This document shows, piece after piece, positions 41,582 through 49,953 of a stretch of DNA of 64,000 nt; within the stretch, counting starts at the first letter, position 1, and each line of letters begins with the position of its first letter. The stretch spans positions 1-64,000 of the forward strand of contig CAUSEC010000014.1 of the NCBI GenBank assembly GCA_963530515.1, written 5' to 3'. The position numbers and the translations under genes are program-made. Under the pieces are notes generated by a model that was given only the letters and a program-made list of their open reading frames with translations, had not been told where the DNA came from and ran no database searches. Source of the DNA: CBFFRJ01 sp963530515. Its GTDB lineage: Bacteria; Pseudomonadota; Gammaproteobacteria; Enterobacterales; Enterobacteriaceae.

Positions 41582-42415
41582 ATGCAACAACCCGATCCAC
41601 GGCGGCTATCGCTGAATACCGCCACCGTCCGCCAGCAGTGGACCCTGGATAAAATTATCGACGGCTGCGCCCGCCATGACATTCGCGGCATCTCGCCGTG
41701 GCGCGATCAGGTGCAGGCGCTTGGGCTGGAGCGCACCGCCCGGCTGATCCGCAGCAACGAACTGACCGTCAGCGGCTACTGCCGTGGCGGGATGTTTCCC
41801 GGCGTTGACGATGCGGCACGGCGTGCAGCTGATGAGGACAACCGCCGCGCGGTCGATGAAGCACTGGCGGTAAATGCCGCCTGTCTGGTGCTGGTGGTCG
41901 GCGGCCTGCCTGGGGATTCAAAAGATATCGCTGGGGCGCGCAGCCAGGTGCGAGACGGCCTGGGTCGCCTGCTGGACTACGCGCGTAACGTGGGGATGCC
42001 GCTTGCCATCGAGCCGCTACACCCGATGTATGCGGCAGACCGGGCCTGCGTGAACACCCTGGAGCAGGCCAACGATCTTTGTGATGAGCTGGGAGATGAC
42101 GGATTAGGCATGGCTGTCGATCTGTACCACACCTGGTGGGACCCGAAATTTTTCCAGCAGGTCACCCGCGCCGGACGCAAACGCATCCTTGGATTTCACA
42201 TCTGCGACTGGCTGGTGCCAACGAATCATCTGCTGCTCGATCGCGGCATGATGGGGGATGGGGTGATTGATATCCGCGCTGCCCGTCAGGCCGTTGAGGC
42301 GCTGGGGTACGAAGGGGCGCATGAAGTGGAGATTTTCTCCGAGCATAACTGGTGGCAACGGGACCCGGACACGGTACTGGCTACCTGCAAAGCGCGTCAT
42401 ATGACGCATTGTTAA
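41582..42415 (+). CDS. Xylose isomerase-like TIM-barrel sugar isomerase/epimerase/lyase
   Basis: A 277-residue AP endonuclease 2/xylose isomerase-like TIM barrel. The metal ligands line up as Glu144 (LAIEPLHPM), Asp180 (MAVDLYHTWWD), His206 (LGFHICDW) and Glu250 (HEVEIFS). Members isomerise or epimerise keto-sugars, dehydrate inosose or dehydroshikimate, or eliminate the aglycone from 3-keto-glycosides. Pairing with a Gfo/Idh enzyme directly upstream fits an oxidise-then-eliminate or epimerise scheme; this is inference. Same operon, GGGGG-type ribosome site before ATG 41582. Confidence 0.9.
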   Translation: MQQPDPRRLSLNTATVRQQWTLDKIIDGCARHDIRGISPWRDQVQALGLERTARLIRSNELTVSGYCRGGMFPGVDDAARRAADEDNRRAVDEALAVNAACLVLVVGGLPGDSKDIAGARSQVRDGLGRLLDYARNVGMPLAIEPLHPMYAADRACVNTLEQANDLCDELGDDGLGMAVDLYHTWWDPKFFQQVTRAGRKRILGFHICDWLVPTNHLLLDRGMMGDGVIDIRAARQAVEALGYEGAHEVEIFSEHNWWQRDPDTVLATCKARHMTHC

Positions 42416-42472
42416 TCAGATTTTGGCTGTATCTGATGTCTCGTCAGTCTTACCAGGTTAGTCGAGGGAAAT

Positions 42473-43696
42473 ATGAATACAGATACAAAAAAGATGATAC
42501 TGGTGTCGGTGCTATGCGGCCTGGGCTACATGATGTACTCCGTGGATCGCATGACCGTCTCCTCCGCAATCGGGCTTATTGCCACGGATTTCGGGCTGGG
42601 TAAAGGCCAGTCCGGCGTCCTGATGAGCTCCTTCTTCTACGGCTTTATCGGGTTTTTGTTTCTGTCGGGGATTATCGCCGACAAGCTCAGCGGCAAACCG
42701 GTGCTGATTTTAGGCCTGGTGATGTTCTCGGTCGCCACCATGCTTACCGGTGTGGCGGGGAGCCTCAGCTCGCTGATTTTTTACCGCGTGATGACCGGTA
42801 TCGGCGAGGGGGTTTTCTGGCCCGCGGCCTCGCTGGAGGTGGCTAACGTCACCACCGAGAAGCAACGCACCACGGTGATGTCTCTCTACTGGATGGGTTA
42901 CCCAATAGGCGGCTTCTTTGGCACCTGGCTGGGGGCGGTACTGGGGCCAGAATATGGCTGGCGCTTTGTCTTCTACGTCGCCGGTGGCCTCGGAATTCTG
43001 GTCGCGATTGCCTACGCGGTGCTGGTGAAATCGGAACCGAAGAAAGTCGTCACCGTAGCGAAACATGAAAAAATCCCGTTAAAACAACTCTTTCGTAACC
43101 AGTCTGTGATGCTGATGGCGTTCTACTACTTCCTGCTGCTAAGCGGCTGGTGGATTGTCCTGCTCTGGGCGCCCACCTTCCTGATGAACGTCAAGCAGCT
43201 CACGATCGGTACCGCTGGCACCATTGCGAGCCTGCTGGGGCTGACCGGTGCGCTGGGCGGTTTTCTGCTGGGGCGCATTTGCGACGGCGGTGATTTCTCC
43301 CGTAAGCGCAGCATCCTGATAGGTATCACCGTTGCCAGCAGCCTGCTGATGGCTGCGATGGTGCTGCAACTGCCGGTGTTCGCGGTGGTCATCCTGGTGC
43401 TGCTGCTTGGCCTGCTGGGCTACCCCGTGACGCCGCTGGTGCTCTCCTTTACGGCGGAACTGGTACCGCCACAGCTTCGCGGTTCGGCCATTGGCTTTGT
43501 GATGAACGTGGGCATGACCGCAGGCGGTATCTCTCCGGTACTGGCAGGTTATTTTGCCGACAAATACTCCATGTCTGCGGTCTGGTTTGTGGCGGCCTGC
43601 GTCATGGTGGTCAGTTCGGTGCTGCTCCTGGGTGTTCGTAAGGCCCCGAAGCCGGTTAAAGAAATGGACATCTCCGGGCTGTCATCACGCGTTTAA
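42473..43696 (+). CDS. MFS transporter, anion:cation symporter-like
   Basis: A 407-residue major facilitator with 12 predicted membrane helices and short loops. It begins KKMILVSVLCGLGYMMYSVDRMTVSSAI, where the D-R pair in helix 1 is typical of the organic acid/sugar acid (ACS) branch, and keeps the loop 2-3 signature region GIIADKLSGKPVLILG. It is the only transporter of the cluster and so likely imports the substrate by proton symport. It lies 57 bases after the TIM-barrel gene with GAGGGAAAT upstream and 11 bases before the flavoprotein gene. Confidence 0.9.
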   Translation: MNTDTKKMILVSVLCGLGYMMYSVDRMTVSSAIGLIATDFGLGKGQSGVLMSSFFYGFIGFLFLSGIIADKLSGKPVLILGLVMFSVATMLTGVAGSLSSLIFYRVMTGIGEGVFWPAASLEVANVTTEKQRTTVMSLYWMGYPIGGFFGTWLGAVLGPEYGWRFVFYVAGGLGILVAIAYAVLVKSEPKKVVTVAKHEKIPLKQLFRNQSVMLMAFYYFLLLSGWWIVLLWAPTFLMNVKQLTIGTAGTIASLLGLTGALGGFLLGRICDGGDFSRKRSILIGITVASSLLMAAMVLQLPVFAVVILVLLLGLLGYPVTPLVLSFTAELVPPQLRGSAIGFVMNVGMTAGGISPVLAGYFADKYSMSAVWFVAACVMVVSSVLLLGVRKAPKPVKEMDISGLSSRV

Positions 43697-43707
43697 CGAG
43701 GTAAAAC

Positions 43708-45774
43708 ATGGCAATAACGATCCCGCAGTCGATCCTGGAAAACATGACCAACGTAACCATGCCGCGCCATGTTTCACTGGCGGAGCCGCAGCAAATAATG
43801 GAGATCGACGGATTTCGCATTCCGCTGTATCACTGCGATGCGCTGGTGGTCGGCAGCGGAGCCGCCGGGCTGCGTGCGGCGGTAGAGCTCAAACGCCGCA
43901 AGGTGGATGTGCTGGTGGCGACCCAGACGCTGTTCTGGGGCACCTCCGCCTGTTCGGGATCCGATAAGCAAACTTTGCATACCGCGTCGACCAGCTTTAA
44001 AGGCGATAACTTCACCGCGCTTGCCGGGGCCATTGGCGCGGGTGGGGCGATGGATGCGGATACCGCTTACGTAGAATCCGTGGGATCGGTGGAGGCGTTT
44101 ATTGGCCTGAAAAGCATGGGGCTGCCCCTGCCGGAAGACCAGTATGGTGCGGTGCTGCGCTACCAGACGGACCACGATGAAGTCGGTCGCGCCACCAGCT
44201 GTGGCCCGCGCACCTCAAGACTGATGGTGAAGGTGTTGGCAGAAGAAGCCGTACTGCTGGGCGTGCCCTTTGTGGATCATGCCACGGCCGTGCGGTTACT
44301 GACCGAAGGTGAAGGAGAGCAGCGCCGGGTGGCGGGCGTTCTCGCCATCGTCAAAGGTGCCAGAGCGGAGGATAACCCGTGGGGATTGTGTGTGATACAC
44401 AGCCCGACGGTGGTGCTGGCGGCGGGTGGCCCAGGAGAGTTGTTCCGGGACAGCGTCTATCCGAAACGCTGCTTTGGTTCACTGGGGCTGGCGCTGGAGG
44501 CGGGGATTGCCACCGTTAATCTCACGGAGCATCAGTTCGGTATTGGCACCCGTCGCGACGAGTTTCCATGGAATCTCTCCGGTACTTACGTGCAGAGCAT
44601 GCCCTACATCTATTCGGTGGATGCGCACGGTCAGGAGCACAATTTCCTCGCCCGCTACTACCGCACCACCCGGGAGCTGGCTTCGAACATCTTCCGTAAA
44701 GGCTATCAGTGGCCGATTCACGCCACGCGAATGCTGGATTTTGGCTCAAGTCTGGTGGATCTGGCGATTTACAACGAGTCGCAGGCCGGGCGAACTATCC
44801 TGATGGATTTTAACCGTAATCCGCTGCCGGTGCCGGACGATGAACCCTTTGCCATCGGCAATCTCGATGAAGATGTTTATCACTACCTGCGCAACAACGA
44901 TGCCTGCCTTGAGCTACCCATCGCGCGCTTGCAACGAATGAATCCGCTGGCTATCGAGCTCTACAAGCATCATGGGCACGATCTCACAACGCAGCCTTTG
45001 GCGTTCAACGTTAATCATCAGCATATGAACGGCGGCATTGCGGTGGATACCTGGGGTCATTCCTCGCTGAACGGCTGCTATGCGGTGGGGGAAGCGGCGG
45101 GAACGCACGGCGTGACGCGGCCAGGCGGGGCGGCGCTGAATGCCGGCCAGGTCTTTGGCTTGCGCTGCGCGAAGCACATTGCGGCGACCCCGCGTGAAGC
45201 ACCGACGGCTCAGTTCGAGGCGCAAACGGCAGAGCTTTTACGCCAGATCCAGCGCGACAGTCAGCATCCTGAGGCGTTGCCCATTGATGCGGTACGCGAA
45301 GAGATCCAACAGCGGATGAGCGAGCGGGCCGGGTTTGTCTGCGACGCCGCGTTAGTGCCCGGCGCGCGTCAGGCCGCACAGCGTCTGAATCAACGTATTG
45401 CCCAGAGCGGGGTGGCGATTACGCATCCCAATCAGGCGGCTTTCAGCCTGCAGTGGCGGCAGATGGCGCTGGCTTCAGAGGCCCTGCTTGTGGCGCTGGA
45501 TACCTACATCGCAAAAGGTGGGGGCAGTCGGGGGGCAAGAATGCTCTGTGCCGCCGATGGCGCTGTGGTGCCGCAAACCCGCGAGGGCGAGCTGTCTGAC
45601 TTTCGGTTTATCCCGGAAAACCCTGAGCACCGGCAGGAGCAGCTGCAGGTGACCTGGCACAATGGGGCATTCAGCGTGGAGGCGAAATCTCTGCGCACCC
45701 TCGATGACCTGTCGACGATTTTCTTTGAGAAGAACTGGCCCGCGTATCTGACGGATGAAATATACCGTCGTTAG
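43708..45774 (+). CDS. FAD-dependent oxidoreductase of the fumarate reductase/L-aspartate oxidase type
   Basis: A 688-residue flavoprotein. The dinucleotide-binding motif is CDALVVGSGAAGLRAAVELKRR (about residues 46 to 67), followed by an FAD-contact region GTSACSGSDKQTLHTAS, a second motif PTVVLAAGGPGELF, a capping domain, and the FAD-binding end TRPGGAALNAGQVFGLRCAKHIA. A helical C-terminal domain (about 510 to 600) resembles the SdhA/NadB helical domain, and a further 80 residues follow. It has no signal peptide, heme or FMN-linked domain and no iron-sulfur or membrane partner nearby, so electrons probably go to oxygen or a soluble carrier. Last gene of the TetR-controlled unit; no terminator before nanR. 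Confidence 0.9.
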   Translation: MAITIPQSILENMTNVTMPRHVSLAEPQQIMEIDGFRIPLYHCDALVVGSGAAGLRAAVELKRRKVDVLVATQTLFWGTSACSGSDKQTLHTASTSFKGDNFTALAGAIGAGGAMDADTAYVESVGSVEAFIGLKSMGLPLPEDQYGAVLRYQTDHDEVGRATSCGPRTSRLMVKVLAEEAVLLGVPFVDHATAVRLLTEGEGEQRRVAGVLAIVKGARAEDNPWGLCVIHSPTVVLAAGGPGELFRDSVYPKRCFGSLGLALEAGIATVNLTEHQFGIGTRRDEFPWNLSGTYVQSMPYIYSVDAHGQEHNFLARYYRTTRELASNIFRKGYQWPIHATRMLDFGSSLVDLAIYNESQAGRTILMDFNRNPLPVPDDEPFAIGNLDEDVYHYLRNNDACLELPIARLQRMNPLAIELYKHHGHDLTTQPLAFNVNHQHMNGGIAVDTWGHSSLNGCYAVGEAAGTHGVTRPGGAALNAGQVFGLRCAKHIAATPREAPTAQFEAQTAELLRQIQRDSQHPEALPIDAVREEIQQRMSERAGFVCDAALVPGARQAAQRLNQRIAQSGVAITHPNQAAFSLQWRQMALASEALLVALDTYIAKGGGSRGARMLCAADGAVVPQTREGELSDFRFIPENPEHRQEQLQVTWHNGAFSVEAKSLRTLDDLSTIFFEKNWPAYLTDEIYRR

Positions 45775-45865
45775 CGGTGCGGGAGAGTGGCAGGCGTTAA
45801 CTTCGCCAGTCAGATATTCATGTGATATGATGATTTTGCTGTCACGTTTGTCACTCTTCACTACC

Positions 45866-46657
45866 ATGGCCGCCATGAAACCATCTGATTCTCAAACTGA
45901 AAAAAGTTCTGAAAACGTCGGGCGCGCTTTGCGTCGTCGACCGCTGGCGCGTAAAAAGCTGTCGGATATGGTGGAAGAAGAGCTTGAGCAGATGATTCGC
46001 CGTCGCGAATTTGCCGAAGGTGAAGCGCTGCCTTCTGAGCGTGAGTTGATGGAGTTTTTCAACGTGGGTCGCCCTTCGGTACGTGAAGCGCTGGCGGCGC
46101 TCAAACGCAAAGGGCTGGTGCAAATCAACAATGGCGAACGCGCCCGCGTGTCGCGCCCTTCTGCGGACACCATCATCGGTGAACTCTCCGGCATGGCGAA
46201 AGATTTTCTTTCTCACCCCGGTGGTATTGCCCATTTTGAACAGCTGCGCCTCTTTTTTGAATCCAGCCTGGTGCGCCATGCCGCATCCCACGCCACGGAT
46301 GAGCAGCTCGATCGCCTGAGCAAAGCCCTGGAACTCAACAGCCAGTCGCTGGATGACAACGCCCTGTTTATTCGCTCGGATGTGGAGTTCCATCGTGTTC
46401 TCGCCGAGATCCCCGGTAACCCGATTTTCCTGACCATTCACGTCGCCTTGCTCGACTGGCTGATTGCCGCCCGCCCAACGGTGCCGGAAAAAGAGTTACA
46501 CCAGCACAATAACCTCAGTTATCAGCAGCATATCGAGATTGTGAATGCCATTCGTCAGCGCGATCCTGATGCCGCCGACGCCGCGCTACACACCCATCTC
46601 AACAGTGTTTTTGCCACCTGGCACGCCTTCGATAAGCAGCAAAAATCCCGCGCCTGA
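45866..46657 (+). CDS. nanR: Sialic acid-responsive repressor NanR
   Basis: NanR represses the sialic acid genes and is released by N-acetylneuraminate. It is a GntR-family (FadR-type) regulator: winged helix (about 30 to 100, LPSERELMEFFNVGRPSVREALAALKRKGLV) and a helical effector domain. ATG 45866 gives 263 residues, the E. coli length, with the same two-Met start layout (MAAM). No strong ribosome site is visible. A -10-like TATGAT lies at 45826-45831, but transcription could also run in from the upstream flavoprotein gene. Confidence 0.96.
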   Translation: MAAMKPSDSQTEKSSENVGRALRRRPLARKKLSDMVEEELEQMIRRREFAEGEALPSERELMEFFNVGRPSVREALAALKRKGLVQINNGERARVSRPSADTIIGELSGMAKDFLSHPGGIAHFEQLRLFFESSLVRHAASHATDEQLDRLSKALELNSQSLDDNALFIRSDVEFHRVLAEIPGNPIFLTIHVALLDWLIAARPTVPEKELHQHNNLSYQQHIEIVNAIRQRDPDAADAALHTHLNSVFATWHAFDKQQKSRA

Positions 46658-46754
46658 CCCGTCAGGCCGCCCGTTTTGACGATCCCGTTTTCGATCCTTT
46701 AGTGCGTTAGATCGCATTTCGCATCTTCACCCGCCAGTCTCGATCAATTGCACT

Positions 46755-46777
46755 GGTATAATAGGTATAAAGGTATA
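46755..46777 (+). promoter_or_regulatory. NanR operator over the nanA promoter
   Basis: Three GGTATA repeats at 46755, 46764 and 46772 with the spacing of the E. coli nan operator. The first repeat overlaps a TATAAT -10 box (46757-46762), so bound NanR blocks polymerase. A palindromic TGCG-N6-CGCA (46702-46715) upstream might be a degenerate CRP site. Confidence 0.9.
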
Positions 46778-46811
46778 TAGTCAAAATCACTTGATGCAAC
46801 AGGAGAAGACA

Positions 46812-47705
46812 ATGACCGCTCAATTACGAGGCGTAATGGCTGCGCTGTTAACGCCGTTTGATGCCAGTGAAAAACTGGATACCGAAAGCCTGCGCCGACT
46901 GGTACGTTTCAACATTCAGCAGGGGATAGACGGGCTGTATGTGGGAGGATCGACCGGCGAAGCTTTTGTGCAGAGCATCGCTGAACGTGAACAGGTGCTG
47001 GAGATTGTTGCCGAAGAGGCCAAAGGGAAAATCACCCTGATTGCCCATGTCGGCACGGTAAGCACCCATGAGAGCCAGCAGCTGGCGCTGGCCGCAAACC
47101 GCTACGGGTTTGATGCCGTGTCGGCCGTCACGCCGTTCTACTACCCCTTCAGCTTTGAAGAGCACTGCGCACATTACCGTGCGGTCACTGACGCGGCCGA
47201 CGGGCTACCGATGGTGGTCTACAACATCCCGGCGCTCAGCGGTGTGAAGCTCACGCTCGATCAAATCGACACTCTGGTAACCCTGCCGGGCGTGGGTGCG
47301 CTCAAGCAAACCTCAGGCGATCTGTTCCAGATGGAGCAGATCCGCCGCGCGCATCCGGATCTGGTGCTCTATAACGGATATGACGAGATCTTTGCATCCG
47401 GCTTAATGGCGGGCGCAGATGGCGGTATCGGCAGCACGTATAACATCATGGGCTGGCGCTACATGGGCATAGCGAAGGCCCTGAAAGAGGGCGATGTGAC
47501 CACCGCTCAGCGCCTGCAGGCAAACTGCAACGAGGTTATCGACCTGCTGATTAAGGTCGGCGTCTTCCGTGGGCTGAAAACCGTGCTGCATTACATGGAT
47601 GTGCTGGCGGTGCCCCTTTGCCGTAAGCCGTTTGCGCCCGTGGATGAGCGCTATCTGCCAGAACTGAAAGCCCTGGCGGACAGGCTGCTTGCCGAAAAGG
47701 CGTAA
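46812..47705 (+). CDS. nanA: N-acetylneuraminate lyase
   Basis: NanA splits N-acetylneuraminate into N-acetylmannosamine and pyruvate. It is a class I aldolase TIM barrel. The 297 residues (ATG 46812, AGGAGAAG upstream) equal E. coli NanA. Schiff-base Lys165 (GALKQTSGD), Tyr137 (VVYNIPALSG) and the GSTGE substrate loop (46 to 50) are present. First structural gene of the nan operon; a hairpin separates it from nanT. Confidence 0.99.
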   Translation: MTAQLRGVMAALLTPFDASEKLDTESLRRLVRFNIQQGIDGLYVGGSTGEAFVQSIAEREQVLEIVAEEAKGKITLIAHVGTVSTHESQQLALAANRYGFDAVSAVTPFYYPFSFEEHCAHYRAVTDAADGLPMVVYNIPALSGVKLTLDQIDTLVTLPGVGALKQTSGDLFQMEQIRRAHPDLVLYNGYDEIFASGLMAGADGGIGSTYNIMGWRYMGIAKALKEGDVTTAQRLQANCNEVIDLLIKVGVFRGLKTVLHYMDVLAVPLCRKPFAPVDERYLPELKALADRLLAEKA

Positions 47706-47711
47706 CATCTC

Positions 47712-47742
47712 GTGCCAGATACGGAGCATTGATATCTGGCAC
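47712..47742 (+). promoter_or_regulatory. Intercistronic hairpin between nanA and nanT
   Basis: Perfect ten-base arms GTGCCAGATA (47712-47721) and TATCTGGCAC (47733-47742) without a T tract, 7 bases after the nanA stop. It is likely an mRNA 3'-end stabiliser for nanA rather than a terminator. Confidence 0.55.
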
Positions 47743-47766
47743 CCTACATTTCGTCGGGAGCGTCAC

Positions 47767-49257
47767 ATGATTACAACAACCCAAAACATCCCGTGGTATC
47801 GCCATCTTAACCGGGCGCAATGGCGCGCTTTTTCCGCTGCCTGGCTCGGTTATCTGCTTGATGGTTTTGATTTTGTTCTGATTGCCCTTGTGCTGACTGA
47901 AGTACAAAGTGAGTTTGGCCTGACCACGGTTCAGGCGGCTAGCCTGATCTCTGCGGCGTTCATCTCCCGCTGGTTTGGCGGCCTGATGCTGGGTGCGATG
48001 GGGGACAGATACGGGCGTCGCCTGGCGATGGTCACCAGTATTATTCTCTTCTCCGTCGGCACGCTGGCCTGTGGTCTGGCGCCGGGTTTCACCACCATGT
48101 TTATCGCCCGTCTGGTTATCGGCATGGGGATGGCGGGGGAATACGGCTCCAGCGCGACCTATGTGATTGAAAGCTGGCCTAAGCAGATGCGTAACAAGGC
48201 GAGCGGATTTTTAATTTCTGGTTTTTCCGTTGGGGCGGTGGTCGCAGCCCAGGTCTATAGCCTGGTGGTGCCGGTCTGGGGATGGCGTGCGCTGTTCTTC
48301 ATCGGCATCCTGCCGATTATCTTTGCCCTCTGGCTGCGAAAAAACATCCCGGAAGCCGAAGACTGGAAAGAAAAACACGAAGGCAAAACGCCGGTGCGCA
48401 CCATGGTGGACATCCTCTACCGGGGTAAAAATCAGGTGATAAACGTGCTGATGACGGTCATTGCGGCCACATCACTGTGGTACTGCTTTGCCGGAGAAAT
48501 GAAAAATGCTGCGCTGGTGGCGATTCTCGGGCTGGTGTGTGCGGGCATCTTTATCAGCTTTATGGTGCAGAGCAGCGGCAAGCGCTGGCCGACCGGAGTG
48601 ATGCTGATGGTGGTCGTGCTCTTTGCTTTCCTCTACTCCTGGCCCATTCAGGCGCTGCTGCCGACTTACCTGAAAACGGAGCTGGCCTACTCCCCTTCTA
48701 CCGTTGCCAAAGTGCTTTTCTTTAGCGGCTTCGGTGCGGCGGTCGGCTGCTGCGTGGGCGGTTTTTTGGGCGACTGGCTTGGCACCCGCAAAGCTTATGT
48801 GTGCAGCCTGCTGGCCTCACAGATCCTGATTATTCCGGTGTTTGCCATTGGCGGCAGCAGCGTCTGGGTGCTCGGCTTTCTGCTCTTCTTCCAGCAAATG
48901 CTGGGTCAGGGGATCTCGGGCATTTTGCCTAAACTGATCGGGGGCTATTTCGATACCGATCAGCGTGCGGCAGGACTGGGGTTCACCTACAACGTGGGCG
49001 CGCTGGGCGGCGCGTTGGCTCCAATCCTCGGTGCCGTGATTGCCCAGCGGCTGGATCTCGGGACGGCGCTCGGCTCGCTCTCCTTTAGCCTGACGTTCGT
49101 CGTTATCCTGTTGATTGGTCTGGATATGCCGTCACGCGTGCAGCGCTGGCTGCGCCCGGAAGCGTTGCGCACCCACGATGCCATCGACGGCAAACCGTTG
49201 AGCGGGGCGATAACCCACGCTGGCAACAAAAATGGCCTGCTGAAAACAAAAGGATAA
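47767..49257 (+). CDS. nanT: Sialic acid:proton symporter NanT
   Basis: NanT imports N-acetylneuraminate with protons. It is an MFS member with an unusual 14-helix topology. ATG 47767 (MITTTQNIPWYRHL) gives 496 residues as in E. coli; the frame opens 26 codons earlier over the hairpin. Signature elements: LGYLLDGFDFVLIALVL in helix 1, GAMGDRYGRRLAMV in loop 2-3, and GEYGSSATYVIESWP. Its stop is followed within 7 bases by nanE. Confidence 0.98.
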   Translation: MITTTQNIPWYRHLNRAQWRAFSAAWLGYLLDGFDFVLIALVLTEVQSEFGLTTVQAASLISAAFISRWFGGLMLGAMGDRYGRRLAMVTSIILFSVGTLACGLAPGFTTMFIARLVIGMGMAGEYGSSATYVIESWPKQMRNKASGFLISGFSVGAVVAAQVYSLVVPVWGWRALFFIGILPIIFALWLRKNIPEAEDWKEKHEGKTPVRTMVDILYRGKNQVINVLMTVIAATSLWYCFAGEMKNAALVAILGLVCAGIFISFMVQSSGKRWPTGVMLMVVVLFAFLYSWPIQALLPTYLKTELAYSPSTVAKVLFFSGFGAAVGCCVGGFLGDWLGTRKAYVCSLLASQILIIPVFAIGGSSVWVLGFLLFFQQMLGQGISGILPKLIGGYFDTDQRAAGLGFTYNVGALGGALAPILGAVIAQRLDLGTALGSLSFSLTFVVILLIGLDMPSRVQRWLRPEALRTHDAIDGKPLSGAITHAGNKNGLLKTKG

Positions 49258-49263
49258 GTGTCT

Positions 49264-49953
49264 ATGTCGTTGATTGCGCGAATGGAGACGTTGATTCACC
49301 GTCAGGGCGGGCTGGTGGTCTCCTGCCAGCCTGTTCCGGCAAGCCCGCTGGATAAGCCCGAGATTGTCGCTGCCATGGCGCTGGCCGCCGAGCAGGCAGG
49401 AGCCGTGGCGCTGCGGATTGAAGGCCTCGATAACCTGCGCGCCGTTCGGGCTGTCGTCACGCTGCCGATTATTGGCATCATTAAGCGTGATTTGCCCGAT
49501 TCGCCGGTGCGAATTACCCCCTTTCTGGAAGATGTCGATGCGCTGGTCGGGGCCGGGGCGGACATTATCGCGGTGGACGGCACCGAGCGTGCTCGCCCGG
49601 TTTCTGTGGCAGCGTTGCTGGAACGTATTCATCACCACGGACGTATTGCGATGGCAGACTGCTCCTGCGAGCGCGATGGGCTGCTGTGCCAGAGGCTGGG
49701 CGCGGAATTGATTGGTACCACGCTTTCTGGTTATACCGCGCAACAGGTGCCGAAGGCGCCGGATCTGGCGCTGGTTGCCGCACTGAGCCAGGCAGGCTGT
49801 CGGGTGATGGCGGAAGGGCGCTATAACTCGCCGGAATCGGCGGCGCAGGCGAAGCAACACGGGGCCTGGGCGGTCACGGTCGGCTCGGCTATTACCCGGC
49901 TGGAACACATCTGCCAGTGGTACTGCGATGCGCTGTCGGAGGCGGCAAAATGA
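49264..49953 (+). CDS. nanE: N-acetylmannosamine-6-phosphate 2-epimerase
   Basis: NanE converts ManNAc-6-phosphate to GlcNAc-6-phosphate. ATG 49264 gives 229 residues, the E. coli length, with AAGGA ten bases upstream; the GTG at 49258 is less well spaced. The TIM-barrel motifs VSCQPVPASPLDKPEIVAAMA, IIGIIKRDL, DIIAVDGTERARP and AEGRYNSPE are intact. Its stop overlaps the nanK start (ATGA). Confidence 0.98.
   Translation: MSLIARMETLIHRQGGLVVSCQPVPASPLDKPEIVAAMALAAEQAGAVALRIEGLDNLRAVRAVVTLPIIGIIKRDLPDSPVRITPFLEDVDALVGAGADIIAVDGTERARPVSVAALLERIHHHGRIAMADCSCERDGLLCQRLGAELIGTTLSGYTAQQVPKAPDLALVAALSQAGCRVMAEGRYNSPESAAQAKQHGAWAVTVGSAITRLEHICQWYCDALSEAAK

Noticed and set aside
46755..46777. Three short tandem repeats as a possible microsatellite or small CRISPR-like array
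   Set aside because: They are the GGTATA NanR operator in the expected place and spacing. No CRISPR repeats were seen anywhere in the window.
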